From NCBI GenBank assembly GCA_902618025.1, contig CACMYY010000001.1:62001-126000 (forward strand): a stretch of DNA of 64,000 bases, in the 5' to 3' direction. Below are positions 1 to 7,332 of the stretch, piece by piece. Every line of letters begins with the position of its first letter. The first letter of the stretch is position 1. This DNA comes from an uncultured SAR116 cluster alpha proteobacterium (GTDB taxonomy: Bacteria; Pseudomonadota; Alphaproteobacteria; Puniceispirillales; Marisalimonadaceae). The notes beneath the pieces were generated by a model that did not search any database, had not been told where the DNA came from, and saw only the letters and a list, made by a program, of their open reading frames with translations. Both the position numbers and the translations under genes were made by a program.

Positions 1-232
1 TTAAAAGTTTTAAAAGTTCGAATTTTTTATCAAGTTTTTCTTCAAAATCAATATCTTCATCAATTGCTTTAGTTTCATGTTCATAACAACTAAAACAAAG
101 TTCAATTTTTCTGCCTTTTTTTGATTTAAAAACTTTTATTGGAATTGTTTCAAAGTTGAAATCTGGATGCGGGTTTTTTGTTCTCTTACACCACATGCAT
201 CTTGCATCATTTTTATTATAGATAAAGGACAC
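1..232 (-). CDS. Small cysteine-pair protein, C-terminus cut by window edge
   Basis: An open frame on the minus strand runs off the left edge with no stop inside the window, so only about 77 residues are visible. It is not in the ORF track. The protein has a CMWC pair near the start and a CFSC pair about 40 residues later, which is the layout of a small zinc ribbon, followed by an acidic and basic tail. The best start is GTG at 232; no ATG lies upstream in frame before a TAA. It begins 11 nt after the sodium-channel stop, so the two are probably cotranscribed. I do not recognise the family, and zinc binding is inferred only from the paired cysteines. Confidence 0.55.
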   Translation of the reverse strand, partial: MSFIYNKNDARCMWCKRTKNPHPDFNFETIPIKVFKSKKGRKIELCFSCYEHETKAIDEDIDFEEKLDKKFELLKLL

Positions 233-243
233 TAATATCTCAT

Positions 244-1023
244 TTATTTTTTATTTAACAATTTTGTTATTTCTTTCAATTGTAATTCCATAGATATTAT
301 TTTTTTTTGCAAATCTAGTTCAGATTTTTTTTCTTCATGATTACCATCTTTTGATATTTGTTGCATTGCATCTACAATTATACCTATAAACAAGTTTAGT
401 ATTGCAAATGTTGTAACTAAGATAAAGGGCACAAAAAACAACCAGGCTAATGGAAATTCTTGCATTACTGGCCTTACTATACCCATTGACCAACTTTCTA
501 AAGTCATTATTTGGAAAAGTGTATACATTGAATTTCCAATTGTGCCAAACCATTCATAAAATCTTTCTCCAAAAAAAGTAGTAGTAAGGACTGAAGAAAT
601 ATAAAATATCAATATAATAATTGTTCCAACAGACAAAATGCCAGGAATAGAAATAAATATAGCTTGTATTATCCTCTTCATTGACGGGACAATTGATAAC
701 AATCTTAAAGTTCTAAAAATACGAAAGGCTCTTAAAACTGAGAATGGACCTGATGCAGGAATAAGAGAAACTGCTACAATTAAAAAATCAAAAATATTCC
801 AACCATCTTTAAAAAATCTTAGTTTGTAAACTGCAATTTTTGAAATTAATTCAATTGTAAAAATTGTTAATGCAACTCTATCAATTATAGACAAAATAAT
901 ACCAAATTCTTCTTTAATTTTAGGACTGGTCTCTAGTCCGAGAGTAATAGCATTAATTATAATTACTATTGTTATAAAAGTAACAAAATACTTATTCTCT
1001 AAAATTTTTTTAATTGAATCCAT
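244..1023 (-). CDS. Bacterial voltage-gated sodium channel (NavAb/NaChBac type)
   Basis: This is a one-domain, six-helix voltage-gated channel that would form a homotetramer in the inner membrane and pass Na+. Helices S1 to S3 occupy about residues 13-90. S4 carries arginines every third position (R98, R101, R104, R107). The selectivity filter TLESWSM is at 174-180, and the sequence after it (GIVRPVM) is nearly that of NavAb and NavSp1. S6 ends in NLFIGIIVDAM, and residues about 231-258 look like the C-terminal coiled coil. At 259 aa it is of normal family length. As in NavAb, the S6 hinge glycine of NaChBac is replaced (VTTF). It is divergent from the small gene at 1181. A role in motility or pH and ion homeostasis is likely but not shown here. 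Confidence 0.93.
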   Translation of the reverse strand: MDSIKKILENKYFVTFITIVIIINAITLGLETSPKIKEEFGIILSIIDRVALTIFTIELISKIAVYKLRFFKDGWNIFDFLIVAVSLIPASGPFSVLRAFRIFRTLRLLSIVPSMKRIIQAIFISIPGILSVGTIIILIFYISSVLTTTFFGERFYEWFGTIGNSMYTLFQIMTLESWSMGIVRPVMQEFPLAWLFFVPFILVTTFAILNLFIGIIVDAMQQISKDGNHEEKKSELDLQKKIISMELQLKEITKLLNKK

Positions 1024-1180
1024 CAGAATAGTTTAAAATATGTTTTAAATTGTTTTAATAAAATTTTAGAATTTTACAAGTGTAAAAGATTTAGTAATGT
1101 CATTAAAAGTTTAAAGCTTTACCATAAATAAATTCTTTGATTAAATACTAAATATCTAAATTTAGTTATAGGTGAATTTA

Positions 1181-1525
1181 ATGTATGTAAGGACCATAAA
1201 AATAACATTTAAAGATAAAATGTCTAAAAATATGTTTGTTAATTACACTGATACTAAAGCAGATGCTGAGGGTTTTCAAAATGGTACACTGATGAAATTA
1301 ATTTTTAGTAATTCTGATGTAATTGCTACTTTGGTTCCGATTTTTCCAGATCATAAAACATTTGTGAGAGATCATAATAATACAGCTGGTCCCATAATAG
1401 ATTCTTTTAAAGAACAAGGTTTAAAGATTGAGCTAAATGACGGTGAAGTTTCAGGTACAACAGCTGTATCATCCAAATTTTTAGAAATCTTAACTAAAGA
1501 GGGCACCTTTTATAAAAGTGACTAG
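1181..1525 (+). CDS. Unknown 114-aa protein
   Basis: The ORF track starts at a GTG at 1172, but that GTG is part of the Shine-Dalgarno sequence AGGTG, and an ATG follows 6 nt later at 1181, so I prefer the ATG. The product has no signal peptide or membrane segment. It alternates predicted strands and helices (RTIKITFKD near the start; FPDHKTFVRDH mid-protein), which could fit a small dimeric alpha/beta barrel fold, but I cannot assign a family. It is the first of four consecutive plus-strand small genes facing away from the sodium channel. Confidence 0.65.
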   Translation: MYVRTIKITFKDKMSKNMFVNYTDTKADAEGFQNGTLMKLIFSNSDVIATLVPIFPDHKTFVRDHNNTAGPIIDSFKEQGLKIELNDGEVSGTTAVSSKFLEILTKEGTFYKSD

Positions 1526-1559
1526 TCAAATATCAATAAGATTATTGTGATGAAAATCA

Positions 1560-1757
1560 ATGAGTAATTGGAAAAATGATTTTGAGGTAAAATTTTCACT
1601 TGAATTCAAGCATTTTAATGGAAGAAAAGAAATTAAAAATAATACGTTGATTGTAGAAGCAGAAAGTGAAGATAAAGCAATTGAAATGATAATAAATCAA
1701 TATGATAATAGCGTATTTTTAAAAATAGATGAGGTTAAGAAAATTTGGAGCTACTGA
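1560..1757 (+). CDS. Unknown 65-aa protein
   Basis: A short soluble protein rich in K and E, with an ATG start at 1560 and a tail ending KKIWSY. It lies 34 nt after the previous gene, and its end overlaps the start of the next gene by 13 nt, which supports a small operon. No family is recognised. The coding call rests on operon position and amino-acid composition typical of the window rather than on a known motif. Confidence 0.5.
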   Translation: MSNWKNDFEVKFSLEFKHFNGRKEIKNNTLIVEAESEDKAIEMIINQYDNSVFLKIDEVKKIWSY

Positions 1758-2017
1758 TTGCTAAATTATCCAAAGATAAATTTGAAATTACTGTTAAAGC
1801 AAATCAAATCACTAAACATGTTGTTTACGTCACTGATGAAATGCTTTTCAACCTAACTAAGAATAAAATTTCAAAAAAAGAACTTTTAAATTTTAGTTTT
1901 AATTTTCTCCTTGAAAGAGAGACAAATACTTCGATACTTTCTTCTTTTGATCTTACAGTGATCTCAAAATATTTTCCTGAATATACAAAAAAAGTTAGTC
2001 ATAAATGTAATTTATAG
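1745..2017 (+). CDS. Unknown 90-aa protein
   Basis: It starts at TTG 1745, inside the end of the upstream gene. The C-terminal half contains the phrase SSFDLTVISKYFPEYTKKV, which I associate with a small conserved alphaproteobacterial protein of unknown function. The N-terminal half looks like beta strands (LIAKLSKDKFEITVKA). There is no signal peptide or membrane segment. The start could be later, since no good Shine-Dalgarno is visible at the TTG. Function is not assignable. Confidence 0.6.
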   Translation: MELLIAKLSKDKFEITVKANQITKHVVYVTDEMLFNLTKNKISKKELLNFSFNFLLERETNTSILSSFDLTVISKYFPEYTKKVSHKCNL

Positions 2018-2039
2018 AAATATATTTAGTGGTTAGTAA

Positions 2040-2393
2040 TTGCAATCTTATCAATTATTTATAAACGTAACAAAAGAGATAAATTTAAAAGTTGGAAAAC
2101 TTGGAAAACTTGGAAAATTTATTTTTCCAGTTGGATCTTATGTCTACACAGGATCAGCCAAAAAAAATATCGATAAAAGAATTAAAAGGCATCTTTCTAA
2201 GAAAAAAAAACTTCATTGGCATATAGATTATTTACTCAATAATGATGCTGTACAAATTATTAATACAAAGAAATCACAAATGACTGAATGTAATTTAAAT
2301 AAAAAAACAAAGGGAACAATAATTATAGATGGTTTTGGTAGTTCGGATTGTAATTTATCATGCAAAAGTCATTTGAAATTTAAAGGGAATTAA
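2040..2393 (+). CDS. DUF123 / GIY-YIG-like family protein
   Basis: The 117-aa product matches the DUF123 family, related to GIY-YIG nucleases. It has an N-terminal strand (YQLFINV), then KVGKLGK..FIFPVGSYVYTGSA, a helix with RIKRHL, the signature LHWHIDYLL and a C-terminal GFGSSDCNLSCKSHL. The usual start of the family coincides with the TTG at 2040; no ATG is nearby. A tandem 9-nt repeat lengthens the first loop (see the repeat feature). The biochemical role of the family is not well known; nuclease activity is inferred from fold only. Confidence 0.82.
   Translation: MQSYQLFINVTKEINLKVGKLGKLGKFIFPVGSYVYTGSAKKNIDKRIKRHLSKKKKLHWHIDYLLNNDAVQIINTKKSQMTECNLNKKTKGTIIIDGFGSSDCNLSCKSHLKFKGN
2092..2118 (+). 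repeat. Three tandem 9-nt units inside the DUF123 gene
   Basis: The unit ttggaaaac occurs twice, with a third copy differing in its last base. It encodes the repeat K-L-G-K-L-G-K where family members normally have a single R/K-L-G. This looks like a recent in-frame slippage duplication. Confidence 0.8.
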
Positions 2394-2434
2394 TCATTAC
2401 CTAAATTATCAGCTAATGCCTTAGGAGGTTATAA

Positions 2435-2458
2435 ATGAAAAATTATTATTTTATCTAA
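2435..2458 (+). other. Seven-codon ORF behind a perfect AGGAGG
   Basis: AGGAGG at 2423-2428 is followed 6 nt later by an ATG and the short frame MKNYYFI before TAA. A second mini-ORF of 23 codons (2509-2580) has GAGG at 2498 with 7-nt spacing, and overlaps the pseudogene on the other strand. These may be leader peptides or the remains of deleted genes. The rest of 2394-2535 holds nothing I recognise. Confidence 0.35.
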
Positions 2459-2535
2459 TCAGCGAATCAAAAATAATGACTTAAATTTGAAATGAATGAG
2501 GTAAATTAATGGCAAATATTCAAATAAAAATACAT

Positions 2536-3298
2536 TTAATTCAAATTTTTGAAACATCTAAATCCAATATAAACTGCTGACATATTTTTATCTTTTCTTG
2601 CTTGATGGCCTAGGCGCATCTGTTCTTTTCCATACCACCAAGAACCACCTTTGGTGGCTTTGGTTCTTTTGTTCTTTATGTTAGCCCATTCCCAAACATT
2701 TGCACCCATATCATACAAACCATTTATTCCTTTTTTTGTAACACCAACTTAAGAATGACCATTACCTCTTGATAATAGCTTTTTGTAATTTACATTATTT
2801 TCGAATTTACAATCTTCCAAATAATTTACACCTTCAGGTGTGTCACCAACTGGATACTCATAAGTTTGTCCATATATAAAATTACTAGATGATTTTTTTC
2901 GCATTTCCGTGTATGCTGCATATATCCATTCTTCTTCACTAGGAAGTCTTTTGTCTTTCCATTTGCAAAACATTCGAGCTTCATCAAAGTTTATATGCAC
3001 AGCAGGTTCATTTGATTCTCCTTTTATTCCATAAGGTTTTTTCCAATTCCAGCCATCTTTTTTTATCCATCCTGATGAATACACATAACCCCATCCTCTT
3101 TTTTCGGCCTCTGTAATATAATTTGTAGTATTAGTGAATTTATTGAATTCACCAATTGATACTTCAGTAAGATCAATTGAAAAATAAGAAATTTTTTGCA
3201 TTCTATCATCTTTCGCCAATGCGCAATTGGCAAAAAAAATAAAAGAAAGGTTAAAAAAATAATTAAAAAACCTTGGTAGTAAAATGTTTAAATAGCAT
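2536..3298 (-). pseudogene. Decayed secreted SUMF1/FGE-like (formylglycine-generating enzyme family) gene
   Basis: Two ORF-track pieces (2749-3219 and 2536-2718) belong to one reading frame interrupted by an in-frame TAA at 2749-2751. Before the stop lie SIDLTEVSIGEFNKFT, the GWGYVY segment, EPAVHINFDEARMFCKW and KRLPSEEEW. After it come VGVTKKGINGLYDM, ANVWEW, KGGSWW and IGFRCF. This is the motif order of SUMF1/EgtB/PvdO-type proteins. Upstream of the TTG at 3219 the same frame continues as a signal peptide (SFIFFANCALA then KDD), but no standard start precedes it before a stop. An ATG at 3298 reads into it only if the T-run near 3265-3270 changes by one base; the sole in-frame alternative is ATT at 3285. 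So there are one certain lesion and one probable lesion. A sequencing error or stop readthrough remains possible. Confidence 0.8.
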
Positions 3299-3340
3299 AT
3301 ATCTAATTTATTTTATCATGATAAATTTGCATGCTAAATA

Positions 3341-3349
3341 TGCTATAAT
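3341..3349 (+). promoter_or_regulatory. Extended -10 promoter TGCTATAAT
   Basis: A perfect extended -10 (TG, one base, TATAAT) lies 56 nt upstream of the 51-aa gene at 3405. No clear -35 is visible, which is acceptable for extended -10 promoters. The direct repeats ATGCTA at 3331-3336 and 3340-3345 overlap it, with an inverted copy TAGCAT at 3293-3298. Confidence 0.45.
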
Positions 3350-3404
3350 GATGGTGATTTTAATTAAATTAATAAATTACTATAAGATGTATAATTAAAA
3401 TTTA

Positions 3405-3560
3405 ATGGATCAGTCTGATATGATAAATAAATTTAAAGCATGGCATATAGATTTAATTGAAAAAGTTCAAAAAATTACTGGTTTATCAAATTACCAGATA
3501 ATTTGGATTAGTTTTGCTGAAGGTTTAATAATTGGGTTATTTGTTTGTTACCTTATATGA
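3405..3560 (+). CDS. 51-aa single-pass membrane protein
   Basis: This gene is too short for the ORF track. The ATG at 3405 opens a frame with a charged amphipathic N-terminal half (KFKAWHIDLIEKVQKITG) and one C-terminal membrane helix with a small-residue face (FAEGLIIGLFVCYLI). An extended -10 promoter lies just upstream, and the frame ends 37 nt before the convergent gene. The sequence resembles the short single-helix proteins common in streamlined marine alphaproteobacteria, but I cannot name it. The coding call rests on composition and promoter. Confidence 0.6.
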   Translation: MDQSDMINKFKAWHIDLIEKVQKITGLSNYQIIWISFAEGLIIGLFVCYLI

Positions 3561-3596
3561 ACTAGATTTACTTTCTTAAAAACAAATTTTTATTCT

Positions 3597-3896
3597 TTAA
3601 AATATGTCCTTATAAAATTCACTTTCATCCATATGTTTTGGATTTTTATTTCCCGTGAATGCTTGTATTTTTTTTATTAAAGTTTCAATTTCTATCTTTG
3701 AGAAATTGATTTTAGTCCATTTATTATTTTTAATTACTTCAGTCTTAATACCAGGAAGATCAACAGGTAATTTAGCTCTATTAAAGATTGTACATGAGTA
3801 GGAGCTTTTATCTTGAGATGAAGTGAAAGAAATTACATAATAATTATAATCAAGTTGACAAATCCCGTTAATAAACTTTAATTCTTTAAATTTCAT
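3597..3896 (-). CDS. Unknown 99-aa protein
   Basis: A soluble protein starting MKFKELKFINGICQLDYNYYVISF, with no signal peptide and no membrane helix. It has alternating strand-like stretches and a short C-terminal helix (IEIETLIKKIQAFTG). It lies downstream of the secreted protein at 3969 on the same strand with a 72-nt gap, so the two may share a transcript. No family is recognised. Confidence 0.55.
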   Translation of the reverse strand: MKFKELKFINGICQLDYNYYVISFTSSQDKSSYSCTIFNRAKLPVDLPGIKTEVIKNNKWTKINFSKIEIETLIKKIQAFTGNKNPKHMDESEFYKDIF

Positions 3897-3968
3897 TTTT
3901 ATATTATGTTTAATTTCTACATTTATATTTTATGTTAAGATTTTTTACAATTTTACTTGTTAATTGTT

Positions 3969-4340
3969 TTAAATTAACACACATGATAATTCTTCAGGTA
4001 ATGTATCTAATTTTATAGTTCCTTTACTCAATAAGACTGGTTTCAATTTAAGAGTATTTTTATCATAATGCCAGGCAAAATCTACTCCAAGGTAAGCATA
4101 TTTATCTTCAAATAAGATAAATGTATCTTTTTTTTGACCAACCACTTCTCCAATTTCAATAAAATTATTTTTTATCTTTTTGAACACCGTTGTGTACAGT
4201 TCGTTATCTTTATTTATTTTAAAATCTAAAATTGTATTGTCATTTAAGCTTTTGCATTTTATAAAAAGATGTTTTTCCTCAGCTTTAACTAATTTAATGA
4301 TTAGCAATGATAAGAATAACGAAATCCAAAGAAATTTCAT
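3969..4340 (-). CDS. Secreted or periplasmic protein of unknown function, 123 aa
   Basis: The N-terminus MKFLWISLFLSLLIIKLVKAEE is a typical signal peptide with cleavage after KA. The mature part of about 103 aa is mostly beta-strand-like, with one cysteine near its start (KCKS) and one near its end (SCVL), which could form a disulfide in the periplasm. It is the first gene of a short minus-strand pair with 3597-3896 and is divergent from the zinc-ribbon gene at 4477. No family is recognised. Confidence 0.65.
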   Translation of the reverse strand: MKFLWISLFLSLLIIKLVKAEEKHLFIKCKSLNDNTILDFKINKDNELYTTVFKKIKNNFIEIGEVVGQKKDTFILFEDKYAYLGVDFAWHYDKNTLKLKPVLLSKGTIKLDTLPEELSCVLI

Positions 4341-4476
4341 ACTTTATAACCGAATAATCTAAACTTACTTACTCTACTAAACTTCTTAAATGTAAACAAT
4401 TTTATTTGATTAATTAATAATAAATTAGTTAAATTGCATCATTATTAATCTTCAATTCAGGAAATGATATTTTAAA

Positions 4477-4641
4477 ATGAATACTAAGCTTCCTTGCCCA
4501 TACTGTTCAAGTAAAAAGGGGTATGTATATATCCAATCACATTATCAATGTCTTGAATGCAAGAGGGTCGTTGATGATTGTTGTAGTGGAGAAGTCCTAA
4601 GCTGTAATTCTCAAAAAGAACTCCAACAAGATACCCAATAA
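4477..4641 (+). CDS. 54-aa zinc-ribbon protein
   Basis: Missing from the ORF track because of its length. The ATG at 4477 follows aggaaatga by about 12 nt. The product has CPYC at residues 7-10 and CLEC at 25-28, the spacing of a classic zinc ribbon, then a CC pair and one more cysteine (VVDDCCSGEVLSC) and a polar glutamine-rich tail. This is the layout of a small nucleic-acid-binding or adaptor zinc ribbon, but no partner can be named. The following 219 nt up to the RraA-family gene hold nothing I recognise. Confidence 0.65.
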   Translation: MNTKLPCPYCSSKKGYVYIQSHYQCLECKRVVDDCCSGEVLSCNSQKELQQDTQ

Positions 4642-4860
4642 AAAATTTTAAAACTTATCGTTTATCTATAATATTAGTAAAAATGAATACTTATGTTAGC
4701 TGATATTCTATTGCTTTTGGTAGATTTTTTTTGAAAAAAATTTTAGAAAATTGTAGATAGAAAAACAAATTAATAATTTTAATAAAGCTAGATGTTTCAA
4801 TTGTGTCGACTTTAAATATTACTTAATGATAAGATCTATAAAATTCAATGGAGTTAAGGT

Positions 4861-5508
4861 ATGACTGATTTAACAAGCCGTCTTTCAAAATGTTATGCCA
4901 GTGCTATTCATGACGTCCTAAGAGAAAAGGGGTATGGAAATTGTGTCCTTCCACCTGAAATACAAGCTTTAGAAAGGGGTCAAAAGCTATTTGGAGAAAT
5001 TTACACAGTATCTGGTCATGTGGACAAAACACTATCTAGACACGAATCTCTTCTTTTATGGTCTCAAGTTTTATCAAAGGTTCCAAATGATAAAGTTATT
5101 GTTTGTCAACCAAACACACATTCAATTGCACTTATGGGAGAATTATCTGCTCGAGCATTAATGGTAAAAGGAACTAAAGGTTATTTAATGGATGGGCACT
5201 GTAGGGACGTTGAAGAAATTATAGATGCTAAATTTCCAGTTTTTTGTAGGTTGTCAACTCCTGCTGATATCGTAGAAAGATGGAAATATAACTCTCTTGG
5301 ACAACCTGTCACTATTGGAAGCGTCACGATATGTTCAGGTGACTTTATTATAGCTGATATGGATGGAGCTGTAATAATACCTCAAAATGTAGCAGAAGAA
5401 GTAATACAAAAGACCGAAGAAGTTATGGATACTGAAAGTGAAATGAGAAAAGCTATATTAGATGGTATCGACCCTGAACAAGCTTATCTAAAATTTAGAA
5501 AATTTTAG
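4861..5508 (+). CDS. RraA / HMG-aldolase family protein
   Basis: The 215-aa protein belongs to the RraA-like superfamily, whose members include 4-hydroxy-4-methyl-2-oxoglutarate or oxaloacetate aldolases and the RNase E regulator RraA. The core signature is KGYLMDGHCRDVEEI near residues 107-120, where the arginine and aspartate (R115, D116) bind substrate and metal. The C-terminal strand FIIADMDGAVIIP is also typical. A good ribosome site (GGAGTTAAGG) precedes the ATG. Substrate cannot be told from sequence; a small 2-keto-acid aldolase or decarboxylase is most likely. It is followed after 21 nt by a MATE exporter. Confidence 0.83.
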   Translation: MTDLTSRLSKCYASAIHDVLREKGYGNCVLPPEIQALERGQKLFGEIYTVSGHVDKTLSRHESLLLWSQVLSKVPNDKVIVCQPNTHSIALMGELSARALMVKGTKGYLMDGHCRDVEEIIDAKFPVFCRLSTPADIVERWKYNSLGQPVTIGSVTICSGDFIIADMDGAVIIPQNVAEEVIQKTEEVMDTESEMRKAILDGIDPEQAYLKFRKF

Positions 5509-5529
5509 TTTCTTCCTGGTCTAAATTAT

Positions 5530-6846
5530 ATGATTATTAACAGAAGAAATATTTGGTCATTATCTTGGCCATTGATAATTGCAAATTTCACCATCCCCTT
5601 AGTAGGCCTTACCGATACCATAATTATGGGTCATATGCCTGAAAGCACTTATATTGCAGCAATTGCACTTGGGGGTATAGTATTCAACTTTATGTATGCA
5701 GGACTAAATTTTCTAAGGATGGGAACTACTGGAATAGTATCTCAAAAACTAGGTTCTAAAGATTTCGATGAAGTATTGTTAAGTTTGTTAAGACCATTAT
5801 TTATAGCCCTTTTAATTGGAATAATTTTATTTTTATCAAAAGAATTTCTGTTCAATTTATCAGTTTATTTTTTAACTCCTGAGGAAAAACTACAAATATT
5901 ATATAAAGAATATCTCTTTGTAAGAATGATTGGCTTGCCGGCTGGGTTGCTGAATTTAGTATTTTTAGGTTGGTTTTTTGGTATGCAAAAAACAAGAGCA
6001 GTGATGGTTCAACTTATCACTATCAATGTTGTAAATGTAATTTGTTCTTTATATTTAGCAGTGATTTTAGATTATGGCATTTTTGGTGTTGCGCTAGGTA
6101 GTGTTTTAGCACAATTTTCTGGTCTTATTATTTCAATTACAATTTTTTCATATTCAATAAAAAAATTAAATTTAGAAACTTTAAATCTTAAAAAGTTTAA
6201 AAGTATATCAGGATTTCTTAAATTATTTTCTATCAGTAAAGATTTATTTATAAGAACAATGCTAATGGTTTCAGTACAAGCATATGTGATCAAAAAAGCA
6301 GGTCTTATTGGTGTTGACGAGCTTGCTACAATTGAGATTTTATTAGTAATTTTTAGTTTGTCATCATATTCGTTAGATGCATTTGCACATTCTGCAGAGT
6401 CTTGTGTAGGTGTTGCTATTGGGTCTCAAAATAAAAGAAATATTTATAAAGCCATAAGAATTACAACTGAATTTGCTTTATTTTTTTCAATATTTATTGG
6501 TATTATTTTGTACCTTTTCGAATTTTATCTAATTTCTATTTTTACTGATATAAGCGTATTAAGAGATTTGACATTAGGATTATGGGGATTAGTTATTATT
6601 ACACCATTTATATCTATGTCAGCTTTTCAATTAGATGGAATTTTTATTGGCTCAACATTAGCTAAAGAAATGCGTAATTGTATAATATTTTCATCGTTAT
6701 TTTTTTTCATTATTTCAGAATATTGGTTTAAAAATAATTTAGATTTAAAAGAGTTATATTCCTGTTTTCTTTTATTTCTAATTTCAAGGGGAGTTTTTTT
6801 AACGATATATTTACCTCGCGTTTTCAAATTGGTTAAAATTGATTAA
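5530..6846 (+). CDS. MATE family multidrug/metabolite exporter (DinF-like)
   Basis: The 438-aa product shows about 12 hydrophobic segments. Its N-terminus, with WSLSWPLIIANFTIPLVGLTDTIIMGH, is the standard start of the MATE fold, followed by the RMGTTGIVSQ helix seen in the DinF branch. Function would be Na+- or H+-driven export of an unknown organic compound across the inner membrane. It starts 21 nt after the RraA-family gene and ends 9 nt before a small membrane protein, so all three are probably one transcript. Confidence 0.9.
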   Translation: MIINRRNIWSLSWPLIIANFTIPLVGLTDTIIMGHMPESTYIAAIALGGIVFNFMYAGLNFLRMGTTGIVSQKLGSKDFDEVLLSLLRPLFIALLIGIILFLSKEFLFNLSVYFLTPEEKLQILYKEYLFVRMIGLPAGLLNLVFLGWFFGMQKTRAVMVQLITINVVNVICSLYLAVILDYGIFGVALGSVLAQFSGLIISITIFSYSIKKLNLETLNLKKFKSISGFLKLFSISKDLFIRTMLMVSVQAYVIKKAGLIGVDELATIEILLVIFSLSSYSLDAFAHSAESCVGVAIGSQNKRNIYKAIRITTEFALFFSIFIGIILYLFEFYLISIFTDISVLRDLTLGLWGLVIITPFISMSAFQLDGIFIGSTLAKEMRNCIIFSSLFFFIISEYWFKNNLDLKELYSCFLLFLISRGVFLTIYLPRVFKLVKID

Positions 6847-6855
6847 GGTTTATTA

Positions 6856-7287
6856 ATGAATAATGATAAAGTAGAAACTAATAAAATATTTTTTAGAAGA
6901 ATTATTTTATTAATGATTTTTACAATAATATTGACAGGTCTAATTCCAAGTGTTTTTGATTTTGAAAAATATTATGGGATTAGTCGTTTCATAAATCCAG
7001 GTTACACATCAGTATTATTAGAGGGTAAATTTGAACTATATGCTACAATATTTATGGCTTTTTTTTCTCTTAGTAGTCTAATTTTAATATATTTTTTTGT
7101 ACCAATTGGGAAATATTTTTTCTTAACATATTTTTCTTTAAATTTTTTTTTAATTATGTTTGGTGGTGATATTATCAATTACGGCTTTTTGTATCCTTTA
7201 GAGTGGTTAAAAAATGTAACTGAAGCTCTACTGTTATATGAAATGTTCTTAGGAGGAAATAAAGAAAATTTTCGAACAAAAATTTAA
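6856..7287 (+). CDS. Unknown four-helix membrane protein, 143 aa
   Basis: Hydropathy by eye gives four membrane helices: IILLMIFTIILTGLIPSVF, a middle pair around YATIFMAFFSLSSLILIYFF and YFFLTYFSLNFFLIMFGG, and a weaker last one near WLKNVTEALLLYEM. It sits 9 nt behind the MATE exporter and converges on the photolyase gene, separated by 45 nt with no clear terminator hairpin. No family is recognised. Confidence 0.7.
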   Translation: MNNDKVETNKIFFRRIILLMIFTIILTGLIPSVFDFEKYYGISRFINPGYTSVLLEGKFELYATIFMAFFSLSSLILIYFFVPIGKYFFLTYFSLNFFLIMFGGDIINYGFLYPLEWLKNVTEALLLYEMFLGGNKENFRTKI

Positions 7288-7332
7288 AATTAACTATTCA
7301 TTTTAAAAACTTTAGAATTAAATTTCATTAAT

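Noticed and set aside
638-829. Plus-strand ORF of 63 aa
   Set aside because: It lies opposite the sodium-channel gene and has no ribosome site; its sequence is a shadow of the S4 region.
1172-1180. GTG start of the 117-aa ORF
   Set aside because: The GTG is inside the AGGTG ribosome site of the ATG at 1181.
7288-7332. Possible bidirectional terminator between the 143-aa membrane protein and the photolyase gene
   Set aside because: Only a 6-bp AT stem (TTAAAT/ATTTAA) is present, which is expected by chance at this base composition.
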